The translations under genes were made by a program, and so were the position numbers. From assembly GCA_028023455.1 (NCBI GenBank), contig JAQFVV010000001.1, positions 27,270,426-27,334,425 of the forward strand: 64,000 nucleotides of DNA, in the 5' to 3' direction. The stretch comes from Epiperipatus broadwayi. Its lineage: Eukaryota; Onychophora; Udeonychophora; Euonychophora; Peripatidae. The notes under the pieces were generated by a model that did not search any database, was not told the origin of the DNA, and saw nothing but the letters and a program-made list of their open reading frames with translations. Below are positions 12,701-25,529 of this stretch, in pieces (within the stretch, counting starts at the first letter, position 1; each line of letters opens with the position of its first letter).

Positions 12701-13879
12701 GCACAGCTAAAGTTAAAACTCAAAGTCTCTAGAAAGTCTAAAATGGCCTCCTTTCTTAGATCTTATCTTTTACATTTTTGTTAGTGTATTTTTAGATTCC
12801 ACTTAATCTGCCCTGAGGATAATCAATGCATTTTTGTTAGTTTAATTATAGAGAAAGCTGCCATTCTATTGTTTACGTTTAGATTTTACATTTAATTTTT
12901 ATAATTACATTTTAGAGAATTTTTCTTTTTAATTAATCTATTATCTCTCACCGACTGATGCTTTTAAAATTTCAAAGACAAAAAGGGAACATATGATTAT
13001 TTTACTTTTAATTAAATATTACAATCTATTTCTAAAACTATTACTAAATGAAATTTAAACAAAGCAATAAATAACGAATTTTACAATTCAAAATAAATGG
13101 TTAAAATTATATATTTTTATATAACTAAAAGAAGAAATCTAAATTATATTATTTATCTTTATTTATTGCCTTAAATTTGAGATCGAAATGTGTGCGTGTT
13201 TATGGTGAATTCTACATATATCTATACATTTTTAATATTGCTACACACACAATTCGATACCAAAAAGTTTAAATTTGGGTAGGATAGACCGGTGAGTGAG
13301 AGACGATAGAAAAAGGTGAAACTTAAGATTTGAATACGAATCTTACTATTTCAATATATATTGAAATGGTCATTTCATATCAGACAATGAGTTAGAGATA
13401 ATCAATTGGCAAGAGAGAGTTAACCAAAGCTTTTGTGTGAACATAAAAAAGAGAAATTAAAAAAAAGCTAATAAATAATTATTGGTACTTCAATAGTTAT
13501 TTGGTGAACTTGAATGAGGTATTGAAAGATGTATCAAATTATGAATTGTGGATGTGTTAAATAATTTGATTTAAATAAAATTTAATTTTCAATTAATCCA
13601 TTTAACATTCCAATTTAAATAATTTAACATTCTTAGATTAATTAAAAATTCCATTTATATTTTTTCACTTTTGAAGGTAACTTTTTATTTAGAGGCTAGG
13701 CCCAACCTTTTCCACTGATGGAGCAACATCCATTTTTTTTTTAAACAAGGGCTATAATGTTTTTGTTTATCAAAAATAAAATAATGTCATTGTTGTTTAT
13801 TTATTTTTACCATTACATGTCATAACATAAATTTTAATTCATAAAACATAAATCATTATCCATATTAAAAACAAAAAGA
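12701..13879. other. AT-rich stretch, no gene seen
   Basis: No recognisable frame. A GC-richer phrase near 13690-13725 (GAGGCTAGGCCCAACCTTTTCC) lies just past the 3' end of the hAT pseudogene and might belong to that element's terminus, but I could not find its partner. Confidence 0.4.
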
Positions 13880-15620
13880 TACTAATTTGATAAAATTAAT
13901 GTGAGATTTGCCACTGCTTATTTTTTTGATAAAGAATTTATATTTGATTAGATTTTAGTAATAGCAATGTGCAGGGTGTGTTCCAAATTGATTGTATGAG
14001 ATTTTTGCTTTGATTTTATAAACATTATTTTTGAAAAAAAAAGTTCAGACTTAACATATATTTCCGAGTAATGATATTATTTTCTTTGTATTGTCAATCA
14101 AGTTTGGAAATTTTTGAGAATTCAAATTTTTAAAAGATTCATTATTAAATAATTCTATAATTTTCATTTTTAAATTTACTTTCTCTTGAAGCTAAATAAT
14201 GTTAATGGTATTTTTCAGAAATTTTATTTATGTCAGATGTCATGAAAGGATCTAAAAATATTTAAACACAAGTATTTTTTTTTGGTTTTGAAATTGTTTC
14301 TTGGATTTTATTGTGCATTTTTCTTAAAATATCAATGTATTTTTATTATGAATAATGTTGGAAAATCAATGAAATTGTTGCCATTTTACTGATTTTGAAA
14401 AAGATTCCATTTTTTTGAAAGACACAAACATGTCCATGTAATTCAGTTATTAATGGATTTCTTTTTTTGTAATTTTATATTTAAGTCATTCAAATGGGTA
14501 ATTATATGAACAAGAAATGACAAATCAAACAACCATTCTCTATTAGTCAATTCTGGTATGGGTTTTCCTTAATTTCTATGAAGAGCTTCATTTCATATTT
14601 TAATTCAAAAAACCCTTTTAAACATAGCTCTTTTTGAAAGCCTTTCAAATTTGCACTGATATGCTAAACCCCAGAATTAGCTCAAAGATCCAAAAATATT
14701 AAGAATTCTTGGTGGCCAAGTGCTGATTTGGAATTCATTTCATTTATGCAAAAATCATTACATTCTGCATGTTATAATTTTAGAATACAAATTATGTTGA
14801 TGAATTATGCAATGGAAAATAATTTTTTCCTTGGAATCACTTTCACCCATATGATTGTTTAAATGGCTAAAATGCTCTTGTTTTTTCCATTCATCGATTT
14901 GGTGCATCATTGGATAGACTGGATATATTATGATAGCCAAAAGATTGAAGTTCAACATTAGGATGTAATTTTCTCTTGTTATTGTCGCAAATTGGGTAAA
15001 AGATATCATTTCTTAGTTATATTAAACTTTTGATCAACTTCTTTAGTAAAAATTGAGAATTAAACATCATCTTTACTTTTATCAAATGCTATTAAATACC
15101 AATCAAAACAGGACATTTTTTTACACCTGCACCACATTTATGATAATTCTTCAATTAGCCTTGTAACTATTCTTCATAAAATACTTATATTCTCATGTTC
15201 TTTTTATGTTCAAGCAGATTAATTCTATAGCAACTAGGCTGCAGTCTTTTATAAATTTTCTCTTCAGAAAATTATTTTGAATTTTCTGCTATTTGATTTT
15301 TTGTTTTGAAATAGTGTAACTTATTTTCACATAATTTTCTGACTTGTTTGTACTTTTTATCAAACAGTTCCTTTTCAAGTTTTCTATTTTAATTTTTATG
15401 TCTTTTCCAACAATTTTATTATAATTAAAATGTTTTGATGAATAGTGTCTCTTAATTATATGATCCTTATCAATTTAAATCAGTTTGCTATTTCTTTCTA
15501 TAAAAAGAATATATATTGGTCTATTTGTCTTGAAATCCATAATTTTCTGTGCCACTTTTCTTATCTTACTTAGGGTAACATCACACACATATATACAAAA
15601 GAATAAAAAAAATGAAGTGT
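13880..15620 (-). pseudogene. Decayed hAT transposase, GTF2IRD2/ZBED-like
   Basis: Reading the minus strand, fragments in several frames follow the order of a hAT-superfamily transposase of the type co-opted in GTF2IRD2, ZBED5 and FAM200 proteins. Near 15410-15455 there is a remnant of the zinc-finger end (IKRHYSSKHFNYN). Near 15070-15100 lies the catalytic-core start (FDKSKDD...). Near 14800 is HCIIHQ, the conserved block before the insertion domain. At 14450-14548 is REWLFDLSFLV followed by HLNDLNIKL. Near 14010 the C-terminal dimerisation end appears (SKIMFIKSKQKS). Stops and frameshifts separate these blocks, so the gene is dead. The intact family is about 600-900 residues, and the span here is consistent with one nearly full-length copy. 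Confidence 0.75.
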
Positions 15621-16598
15621 TTACTTTTGCTAGTATATGACATCTGCGAAAATCAGTATAAAAATGAAATACTGTTGGCTTCATAGATTAAATCCATAGT
15701 CAGATAGACTATACAATATACATAATTTGCTGGAATATTGTATCTCTAGTAGAATAAATTAGAACTTTTATAAAGATTGTAGATGTGATTAAGAGAATAA
15801 ATATTTTATTACTTAACTCTTAATTCTATTTGACTAATGCATGTGATTAAATAGACATTTTATACAGGACCATTTTATTCTCAAAATATTTATTAAAAAC
15901 ATTAAAAAATACACAAGTATCATGTACAATAAATTGACAATGTACATTGATTATTAGTTTGTAAAAGGTGGATTAGACACAAGATTGATTAATTAGGAAA
16001 TAATGCATAGATACTAGGTCAAAGGTTTACAAACTGAAAGATAGACAATGATTAGCAAATGAAACTATAAGACTAGTTAGCAGCCACCATGCTTGTTAGC
16101 AACAAGTCAGATAGTCTATATTACATAAATTCAGTATTGATACAGAGGTGAGTAATCAGATGCATCAGCTTATCAGTTAGTGACTCTAGTTGAAGTCTGA
16201 TTCATGATAGTGTTCAAAGAAGGAATCACTTTATTATAAGTATAATCCATTAGAGACAATGTGACAGTATCCAAATGATTTACTACAAAGTTACCCTGAA
16301 TTGATCTGGACGAATAAACAATCAGGATCAAAAACAGTTTAGTATGTGATATTTATCTGATCCCACATATCAACAATCCTGCCCTTCGAAGTAAGGAACT
16401 GATCTCGAGTCTTAATTTTGGCCAACTTGTTCATGATGTAACATTCTTCTTCGAAGCATGATGGATTGAAAATTGTTTTACATCGGGCAGTCCACAAGGA
16501 AGGACCATTTTATATGTATGTTTTGAAATTCCAAGGGATGGAATTAGCTTGCAGGCCAGAAGTTATTCCCTCCTGATTTAAAAATTGGGGTGGGGGGA
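15621..16598. other. No gene; GC-richer approach to an LTR
   Basis: After AT-rich DNA to about 16050 the composition becomes more balanced. It ends in a purine-rich GGGGTGGGGGGA tract at 16587-16598, like the polypurine tract of an LTR retroelement. I cannot read pol or gag motifs in this segment on either strand. Confidence 0.35.
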
Positions 16599-17098
16599 TG
16601 TGATATTGGTCAAAATAATTAAAAATCTTAGATAAAAATCTCCAAACAGAGAAAAATGAGTTAAAACCAAAACTAAAAGCAGAAAGTTTTTGTTTACTTT
16701 TTTCAGATGACCAAGATATAATTTCGTATATTTTTATTTCTTTGTTTATATTTTATAATTATTCAGTAGGTGTTAATTTAAGTTTTTATAACTACATTTT
16801 TGATTGAATGATGTTTCTTTAAAACTCTATAAAAAGATGTTTTTTGTTTGAAATCAGAGAACAATCAGAGAGTTAGAGAAAATGGAAAATGTGATAATCC
16901 TGTGTTACATTAAAAGTTTAGCAAAGAAAGTTTAAAAAGAAAGTCTGTCTATTCAAAACAGATATATCAGTATTAAAATGAAGGAAGCATTTATAAACCC
17001 TCTGGTTTGACTAACATATAATAGCTGAATAACTAGCCAGAAAGTTTCTCTTCTTCAGGCGCCATTTCATTTTAATCAGATAATTGATATAAGGTACA
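16599..17098 (+). repeat. Candidate 3' LTR behind a polypurine tract
   Basis: TGTGATATTGG follows directly on a 12-base G-rich purine tract, as an LTR follows its polypurine tract. A TATA-like CTCTATAAAAAG lies at about 16825, followed by a repeated ATCAGAGAACAATCAGAGAG. The unit plausibly ends in GGTACA at 17098, about 500 bp in all. No second copy is seen upstream, so the element is truncated or this is a chance arrangement. Confidence 0.4.
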
Positions 17099-17188
17099 TT
17101 CTTAGAGTATTGATGAACCAACATTTTGTATTCCTAAATGATAATTTGGAAGATGCCAACTTAATTTCATCAATCAACTAAACAAAGA

Positions 17189-17233
17189 TTTTCTGAAAAG
17201 TTTATTAATTTAATGTATAAACTTTTCAGAAAA
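17189..17233 (+). other. Perfect 16-bp hairpin
   Basis: TTTTCTGAAAAGTTTA at 17189-17204 is followed after 13 bases by its exact reverse complement at 17218-17233. It is too AT-rich and isolated to assign a role. Confidence 0.8.
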
Positions 17234-19370
17234 TTTAAAATTCATTGATTCTTTCAAAAGTTATATGATGTTGGATATTTGGCTATTTTAAAGATATGAA
17301 GAATATAGTATGTTATCAGATTTATGAATCAAAAAACAAAATGATTAAGTTAAAATAAAATCTAAATCTGAAAGAAGTTATGTGTCAATAACTAATCTGT
17401 TATTAAGTTTAAATTATCAAATGTTTTAAAAGAAAATAGAATCTCATTAATTAATGAAAAAATGTAATTTAACAAATAAAATAATTATTTATTAGAAATT
17501 TTAAGAATCTCAAATAAAAGAAAGTTTTATTTGAATAATAAACTTTTTAATATGCAATTATAATACATTTTAAGAATAGATTAAATGATTATACAACAAG
17601 AGAATGCAAATGAGTTTTTTTTTTTTTTTTTGTTAAAGTGTAGCACTAAGTTAGATATTGGATATTGGAAATGCTTATGAAAGATTGATGTCACAATTGC
17701 ATATGCATATATAGATTTTATTTTTTATTGTCAAATAAATTTGAGCAAGCTATTTAATTAATTAGAAAATGTAATTAGTATTTTAAAATCTTTATTGTTT
17801 TTTTTTTTTTAAGAAAAGTATTCATATATGGATAAATTTTAACTTAAGCTTTGTGTTTTGATAATATGGATTGTATGTTGTTGATATTAACTTTTATTTT
17901 ATATTACTAAGTACTGTATATGTGTATTCCAAGAATTTATTAAAATAACTGGAAGGATGTATTAGTTGTTCTATTTGAGAAAAAGTAGTTCTTACATTTA
18001 TATATTTGAAATTTAATAATGTATTTTCCACAAGTCAGTTTGCAACTGAAATAGGATGTGTGTGCATATTTGTTTCCCTATGGAAATCAAATAATGTATA
18101 AGTTTATATCACATTTTATTTTTCTCCTTATGACATAGATAGTATAATCTGTCTATAATGATAATCTTTGATTAACTATATTTGAGATTTTGCCTTGTTT
18201 AGTTAACTTGCCCTACATTACAAGTATGGACAGAATTAATTTAAATATATATATATATATTTTAATAGGAAAGCAAGTATTTGGAAAGAATTAATTTCAA
18301 TATATTTTTTTTTAATAGAAAAGCAAATATATTTTAGTTGATTCAGATGTCATATGATTAATTATAGTCTGAACTTTTTACTGTTTTCTTTTAAAGCAGC
18401 TGTATTTATGACAATGCGGTTTTCAAAAGTTAGTCTATCAAATGCTATGATGACATCTCAGTCAAACATGAGGATGTATTTATTATTTGAGTATAGTAAA
18501 ATACATGTATTTAAAGGATTCTTAAGGTTTATTGTATTGCTGTTTTAATAATTCTTTATAATCTTTTTATTTTTGAGACATTTCCTAATATTTATCTAAA
18601 TGCTTATTCACTTATTAATTGTATGTGAATTAATTAGCAATATTATCTGTTGTGTTAATGTGTCATAAATAATATGATTTTTACATAATGTCACGTGTAC
18701 TATACACCATGAATTAAAGATTAGATTTGAATTGAAATAAAAACCAAATCATGTAAGATAAGAAATAATAGTCCATAAATCAAAGATAATGCTAGTATAA
18801 GTTAAGGATTTTATGTAGCATATTAACAGAAAATTATTTACTGAAGAGAACAATTTGAAACTTAAGTATAACCCGTGTGGTTTTAGAAATTAACAATAAT
18901 TCTTTGTAGAATCAATATAAAATGATAAATAATCTTTACTGTGAATATTGAGAGAAACTGTTAATTAGAAGTTGAAATAACCTCTGTATAAATCTATTTG
19001 GATAATAAACAATAAATTCATTATGATTCTAATTCAATCTTATCGAGTTATTTTTTATTTTTATTTTTATTAGTAGAATTCACAGAGGAATCTCATGTCT
19101 TATTGATTTGATTAGGATATATATTATGTGATATGTTGATGATCCCAGATGAAAGATATCTAGTGAAGAACCAAGGATGTACTGAACTGATAGATGATGG
19201 ATGGCTTACAAAAAAAAAATCTAGTCAGATGTCACACGACCTAATCCAAAAAAAACATCTCTTTATTAATCAGTCTTTTAATTACATTTTTTAAACATCT
19301 TCCTTTTTACAAAAGATAAGAAAAAAATTGACTTTGTTTTCTTAAATAAAATAATAATACTAAAAAAAAA
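17234..19370. other. AT-rich stretch, no gene seen
   Basis: Long A/T tracts, including T runs near 17613-17632 and 17800. A pair of similar phrases (AATTAATTT.AATATAT...TTTTAATAG.AAAGCAA) at about 18230 and 18290 is a small direct duplication. No protein motif is recognised. Confidence 0.5.
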
Positions 19371-19374
19371 TATT

Positions 19375-19640
19375 TTTTTTAAAATAATGCTTTTATGTGA
19401 ACAGCTGACTAAAAAGTAGAAAATAAATTAATCCAACTAACAAAGTAAAATGATTAAAAAAGCTCATTTAATAAAAGCATTTGAGGTTTTTTAAATTTCT
19501 ATGACCTAAAATGCTTTTATGAAATGACACGACACGTTTTTTAATCAGATTACTTTATTAGTCAGATTACTTTGTTAATTTCTACTTTTTTAGTCCGCTG
19601 TTTACATAAAAGCATTATTTAAAAATAAATTTTTTAAAAA
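19375..19640. repeat. Palindromic MITE-like unit
   Basis: Left arm about 19382-19450 and right arm about 19540-19622 are inverted copies. The left reads AATAATGCTTTTATGTGAACAGC.GACTAAAAAGTAGAAA, and the reverse complement of the right reads the same with few changes. A second inverted pair built on AAAAGCATTT / AAATGCTTTT sits in the centre. The A/T-rich flanks may extend the arms to about 19360 and 19660. There is no coding capacity. Confidence 0.75.
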
Positions 19641-19660
19641 TATTTTATTTTTTACTTTTT

Positions 19661-20879
19661 AGTTATAAATAAACATAATTTCAATTTAAATAAACTAATT
19701 TTCTGCATTAGTTATTTTTTTATTGTTTCTTGTTCTCTCCACAAGAGTCCCTGCTGGCATTGATTTTGACATTTCTATTTTTTCATTTTGATTTGGAAAT
19801 TAAAACTTATACTAGTCTCTAACCCTTTTTTTACATATTTATTTTTTCCACAAAATATTTATAAAATATTAATTATTGTAGAAAAATAATTCAGATTTAT
19901 TAGAAAGTATTTAACTTTTAATTAATTAAGTTTGAGTTAAATCAGTATTAACAAAATTATATTCTACAAACATATTTCCATTAGGTCAGTTGCTAAGGAT
20001 TTTTCCTGGGAAGTAGGGGGAGTTTCACTTCTTGTAAAAAATTCAAAAATATGGACATGTAACGTACAAAAAATATGGACATAATGACAGAAACACGTAT
20101 AAGGTGAATTAATATAAAAGTATATAAAATACGTATTTTCTCTCTAATATTTTGTCTGAATTTCTATACCCATCTCGTAACCAATAAACTAATCAATAAT
20201 TCCAAGGATAAAGTTAAACCCGATCTTATCCCCATACCGTGTATGAAATTAAATGCCTCCAAAATGGATGTAAGTCAATATATTATGGAGAATCTCGAGC
20301 ATCCCTAACATCAATATCTATATAAAAGAGAATCAGATAAGTTAGAATATAAGTATCTACCTAAAACATCAGAAGGCAGCGGAACATCTATTTAATCCTA
20401 CTTTGGTAGTAATTCAATACATTGAAAAAAATAACTCAAAGCATAAAATTAGAGGCCTGATATTGAAGCGTTCAGTGTGTATGAACACACAGAGCTTCAT
20501 GTTAGTTGTTAAAATTAGTATACATATATATATTTTAAAACTCAAATATCTAATTTTTCATTTTTTATTTTTGCTTGTTTGCTAAAGGGGATATATGCAG
20601 GTGCAGGTGTATGACTTTACGAATGAGTGGACTTATGTATGTGTAAATTGTTCTGTTGAAATGCATTTTTTTATGTATATATTTTTGGAAAGGAAAATAT
20701 ATTTCCATTGTCGTATATCTTTATCCTAAAGGCAGTTTGTTCCTTGCGAATAACATTTTGATGACTAGTTGCATGTAAGTGTGAATTAATTTTTCTCATC
20801 CTTGAGGCGATTAAAAGGCAAGTAAGATTTTATAACTTTGTGTAATCTTATCTCGATTGTGTCACCTGTTTTTGGTAAA
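19661..20879. other. AT-rich stretch with minor repeats, no gene
   Basis: A short direct repeat AAAATATGGACAT occurs twice at about 20046 and 20070. A compact hairpin lies at 20465-20498, with GAAGC/GCTTC ends and GTGTGT/ACACAC inside. The 60-codon open frame at 20403-20585 has biased composition and no motif. Confidence 0.4.
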
Positions 20880-21015
20880 AGATCAACTCAGCTAGTTGCA
20901 AGGAAGTGTTGAATTGTTTTTCTTATCTTTAAACTGAAAGATCAACTCATGGGAGTGTTGAATTGTTTTCTTATCTTTAAACTGATGTAAATCCTAAAAA
21001 TCTTTAAACTGATGT
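20880..21015 (+). repeat. Short tandem duplications (GATCAACTCA / CTTTAAACTGATG)
   Basis: AAAGATCAACTCA...GTGTTGAATTGTTTT.CTTATCTTTAAACTGA occurs twice in tandem (about 20878-20937 and 20938-20984). A further partial CTTTAAACTGATGTAA follows. Confidence 0.7.
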
Positions 21016-21160
21016 AATTAAAAAAAGGAAAAATCAATCATGCGATCTGTTTTCGTTTCTAACCAAGGAAAATATATTATAGGTGTTAAAAATATATATA
21101 TAGAAAACAAAGCCTTGCTTGAAAAAATTATTATAAATAGAGCAAAGAAAAGAACCAAGG

Positions 21161-21300
21161 TCAAATTATTCAAAGTCAAGCAGTGAGGTAATTGATTCAA
21201 ATTATTCAAAGTCAAGCAGTGAGAGTAATTGATTCAAATTATTCAAAGTCAAGCAGTGAGAGTAATTGATTCAAATTATTAAAAGTCAAGCAGTTAGAGA
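21161..21300 (+). repeat. Tandem array, four units of 36-37 bp
   Basis: Units begin TCAAATTATTCAAAGTCAAG at 21161, 21197, 21234 and 21271. Successive units differ by one or two bases, and the last is the most diverged. Units abut directly with no spacers of unique sequence, so this is a minisatellite and not a CRISPR array. Confidence 0.9.
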
Positions 21301-21522
21301 GGAAAAAGTTGTTGGTAGTAAGAAAGTTGGTGTTTTTTTTAAGAAAAGTGAGTCTCAACTACTAGTGCCATTGACTACATTTTAATCGGAGAAAAGACCC
21401 ACGATATGGCTTTTGAGTAGTACAAATTACTTTTCCTTTCTCTGGAAAGTCTCCAGAAAAATGCATCTAGAGAAGAGGAGGAGAGACAAATCCCATGCTG
21501 CTGCTATGAAAGAAAATGGAGA

Positions 21523-21760
21523 ATCAACAGCGAAGTCAGTCTATCCTGAGTCCAATAAAGCCAAAGATCGATCCTAATAATGAATGAACCTGGAAAAAAT
21601 ATCTGCCTCAATCAAAGTGACACAATGATCCATCGAAGAAAAATAGAGAAGCAACCTGAAGCCAGTCTATTCTGAGTCCAGTGAAGCCCAAGGCCGACCC
21701 TGTCAATGAATGAATCGGTAAAAAAATCTGCATCAAGCAAAGTGACACCGTAATCTATCG
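21523..21760 (+). repeat. Tandem duplication of about 118 bp, GC-richer
   Basis: Two diverged units share GTC(A/T)GTCTAT.CTGAGTCCA.T.AAGCC, then AATGAATGAA and ATC.AGCAAAGTGACAC.(G/A)T.ATC(C/T)ATCG. One frame gives similar short peptides in both units (QSILSPIKPK, then QSILSPVKPK), each soon followed by a stop. A 38-codon frame starts at about 21461. Upstream DNA to about 21340 is also GC-richer. This is probably a retroelement remnant of unknown type. Confidence 0.6.
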
Positions 21761-24049
21761 CAAGTATAAACTTTCTATCTTTAAAAAAGAAAAAATTATT
21801 TATATCTTAAAAATACCTTCTATAAAAGAAAAAAAATGCGAACATTTAATTTCATTAGATTCATAAAATTCGCAAAAGACTATCTTAAAAAAATGTGTTT
21901 CAAAAGGACGGTTATATATATATGTTTAGTTTGTTTTTATTATTGTTTTAACAAGTCAATTTAAATTTTAACCATTACTTATTAATGGTTCAAACAACAT
22001 TAAAAAGTGTAATGTATAATTCTAAGTAGAACAAAAAGATTATTAGAGAGTTTAAAATTGCAGCTTTTCTATGTTTTATTTTGAGATATGCCAGTATGTT
22101 CTTTTAAGTATAATATATATTTGATTGATTAATTTCTTTGTGCCAATTTAGTTAAATATGGGTATAAATGATATTACACTATGAAACTAATTTATATATG
22201 AATTTGTTTGTTTTATCCCGAATCTAAAGTGGGAAATGGGTAACGATTTTTATAGTAAATAAATAAGAAACAGTCAAAATTAAATTTCTAAATCGCGTCT
22301 AATTCTGACTTAGTGAAAAATGTCATTTATTTAATAATAAAAAAAAAGATAGAAAAGAATCAAATATATAAAAAAATCGCCCTCTTCCCGTATATACATA
22401 ATCACAGTATCTTGGTAAAGAAATTTAAAATATAAATAAGTGTTCAAATTATTTTATTTGATAAAGATAGTGATTCTTTGTGACAATTAAAGAAGGTAGA
22501 ATGATATATATATAAGTGTGTATGCGTTTATTTAAATGTAAAAATAATAATGATAATAATGCTAGTTCTTCTTTTAAAATTTAAAATAGGCAATATTACT
22601 TATTCCAAAGATATGGGTTATCTCACCCTATATGTATCTTTAGTGAGGCATGCATTTGGGAAAAGAAATATCTCAGCAGTAGTATTTTTTTTTGCCTCTT
22701 TAGCATTTTATAGTTAAGATTCATATTTGAAATACGTCGGCATTTGATAGCCTATAAGATATGGTTGTCGGATTTCTCCATTATTACTTATTAAAGACAG
22801 GTTTAGGAAAAAATCTATGCAGATATAAATTAATGCTTTTAATGGGCAAATATATCAGTAGCTTAATACGTTGATCTGTGCCTATATGGCTTTTAATAAT
22901 AAAAATATGTCGAGTATTGCTATGGGTCGCCACGCGGATATTTTACCGATCTTGGCGATACGAGATAGACAGCCTTTCTTTGAGGATGAATGGGTATACT
23001 CTATAAAGATAGTGATTCAAAACCCACGCTCTATTATTTCCTACACAAGCTAAGCTGAATGCGGATGTGTTACTATAGGAATATATACATTACTACTCGA
23101 CAAAGAAGATTGGCCATGTTTGCCAATGCTAATAATATACCAGCACAGGATTAAACCCGACGCTACTGAACGCTGTAATTAGATTTCTTAATCATACCTG
23201 TTGTTAATTCTGTGGGAAATAGATAAGCCAATTTTTCATATAATTATTAATAATAAAGGGTAATAAAATATGCTTTGTCCATAACTCCTGCTAGAAGACT
23301 AAAATAAAATATTATAATGACAAATAATATATACTCTACTTCCCTATGTATGTAAAAACATAAATTTGTTATATATATTCATTTGGCCTCTAGCTTAATA
23401 TAAGAAGTATTGTGTTTGCTCTCCAAAATTGGCATATTAATTTTATAGTGGCTATTTCTTGATAAAATATTATCACTCAATATAAAATTTCGTTTTATGC
23501 TGAACAAGTATAATACTGATTATTTACTGTGTTGTAACTATCATTTTTTAGTTAATTTTTTTTTGTATCGAATCAAATTGTTATTGTCATGGAATCCAGT
23601 ATGATTTCATTGTAATGATAAAACATCTAATACTGAGGTTCATTATTGTAATTATTATTTTATATATTTCACAACCTTAATTGTCATTATTGACAGGTGA
23701 CCTCTTGTAAAACATATATTTATTCTGGGGATATTGAAATTATGTACTATTATCACTATTGATCATCAAACGTAATTGTTATTTATTTTTTTTGGTTAAA
23801 AAAATGTAATCCCATACATGGATCATTATTAGATCCAAACATGATTGTTATTAATTATATTTTCTAATTGTATTAATAAATTGTATATATCTATACCGTT
23901 GTCATGTCATTCCCTGGTTCATCATATCACTCATCTATATCACACTTGATTAAATCATATGTATGTATTCAAAACCTATGAAATATAATAATAATAGTTT
24001 AAGCTATATCATAGTATTTAGTGAATATCTGAGATTAAATTAATAAAGT
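21761..24049. other. Intergenic-like DNA, no gene seen
   Basis: AT-rich, apart from a more balanced stretch at about 22600-23260 that probably represents an old repeat. The 60-codon open frame at 22871-23053 falls in that stretch and shows no recognisable motif. Confidence 0.45.
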
Positions 24050-24545
24050 CTAGTGTGATAGGCTAGGTTTGAATTGAGAGTCCTTGTTTCTACCCTGACC
24101 AGGGACAAAGAAAAATGATAACCATTAGTAGCATCAGGAGCGTTGGTTGGATAGTGGAGATTTTGGAGCACTGGCAAATAGGTTAAAGCTAGTATGTTGC
24201 GATACCATATCCGAACATACTGGGTTTGAAGTACTTTTGCTAGGTCTCTGAATCTTGTTGGCTAATCATACGATTCTGAACTTACAGTATATAGCCAACA
24301 GCACTAATGCTATAAACTGTAAAAAATCATCATCTTCCAAAAAATGGATGCTCTTAATTTACATAAATTTAATTACAATTGGTTGGATATATATTGTAAT
24401 GGAATGGGTCCTGACCTCGCCTAACATTAGTCTTGAGAGGCCAGCAGAGTGGAAGACAAAGGATATCTATGATTCTTAAACTTCTAGACCCATATCCACC
24501 CCAATCTCACTTCTAGAAGATGCCGTATTAGCATATATGAACATA
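24050..24545. other. GC-richer segment of unknown origin
   Basis: Composition is clearly above background. A 74-codon open frame (24255-24479, +) includes one hydrophobic stretch of about 20 residues (MLLIYINLITIGWIYIVMEW), but there is no family I recognise and no convincing splice sites. An old repeat is the simplest explanation. Confidence 0.3.
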
Positions 24546-24904
24546 CCTAAAGTATGTACATGTATATTCATGTCTTTTCTCCATCCTTAACTTCCATTTA
24601 TTCCAGAATTTGAGGTTAGGGAGAATACACATAATATTCTACTTTAGGGAATATTACTATTTTTATTATGCGAGCATGTGATAAATTGATAAATGCATAA
24701 AGAAAAGTGCAAACGACAGTCTTTAATTTGAAATAGTATATTTAACAATTTTATTCACAATTATTACAATTTATTCAATGAGAGATCATAAACAAAAGCA
24801 ATTAATTTATTTGATATCTATGACTATTCTTTGATTAGTACGGTTAATATTTATTAGTCCAATCCTTCTTTTCCTCTCAAAGAATAATCATTTAATATTA
24901 CTAC

Positions 24905-24999
24905 TATGAAGTTGTACATATATAGCCATATATATGTGTGCTTTACCATTCACTGTTTATTTGACTACTGACCATAAAGTCAACCACAGTGAATGGATA
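24905..24999 (-). repeat. Structured short repeat, inverted copy of 33607-33697
   Basis: The reverse complement matches 33607-33697 through TGGTTG.ACTTT..GTC, CACAGTGAATGGT.AAGC and a TATATATGGCTATATAT hairpin. This copy contains nested hairpins: CCATTCACTGT (24946-24956) pairs with ACAGTGAATGG (24986-24996), and TTGACT (24961-24966) pairs with AGTCAA (24978-24983). Confidence 0.65.
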
Positions 25000-25529
25000 T
25001 TAGAATAAAAATAAATTATTTAATAAAATTTATGTATATAATTTAGGTATATATAAATGTTATAGGTGTGGTAATTAAGAAAAGAAAAACATTTTAAAGT
25101 AAACTAAATAAAAGAAAAATTCATTAGCAAATAGATAAGTAAGGAAATGGATTTTATGTAATACAAAATAGATTAAAATAGGGAGATAAGTTCTTTCCTT
25201 ACTAAATTTAAACTTCAGATGAATTAAAAGAAAATTATGAAAATGTAAAATCGGGTGTTTGTCCACAGAGATGAACATCTAAATAATAATATAAAAACAC
25301 AGGATGCTCTTAAGAGGTCTTAAACAATGGGAGCATTAGCAAACCTCCATTAATCTATTAATCTTTAAAAATAGTATGATAAACATTAAAGTGTTTCCAG
25401 GAAGGTAAACAAGAGGTAAGAAGTTTATAAATACTCAAATTCTTTTTGTTCTGAGTTCTTGTTTCAAAATCTTGTCCGTGATAGCAGATATGTAAACTTC
25501 TGTGTAAATTATGGTTGAGTAGAGAAGCT
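25000..25529. other. AT-rich spacer, no gene
   Basis: A-rich and T-rich DNA with only short chance frames. Confidence 0.5.

Noticed and set aside
21161-21300. CRISPR-like array
   Set aside because: Units of 36-37 bp abut without unique spacers, and the organism is eukaryotic. It is a minisatellite.
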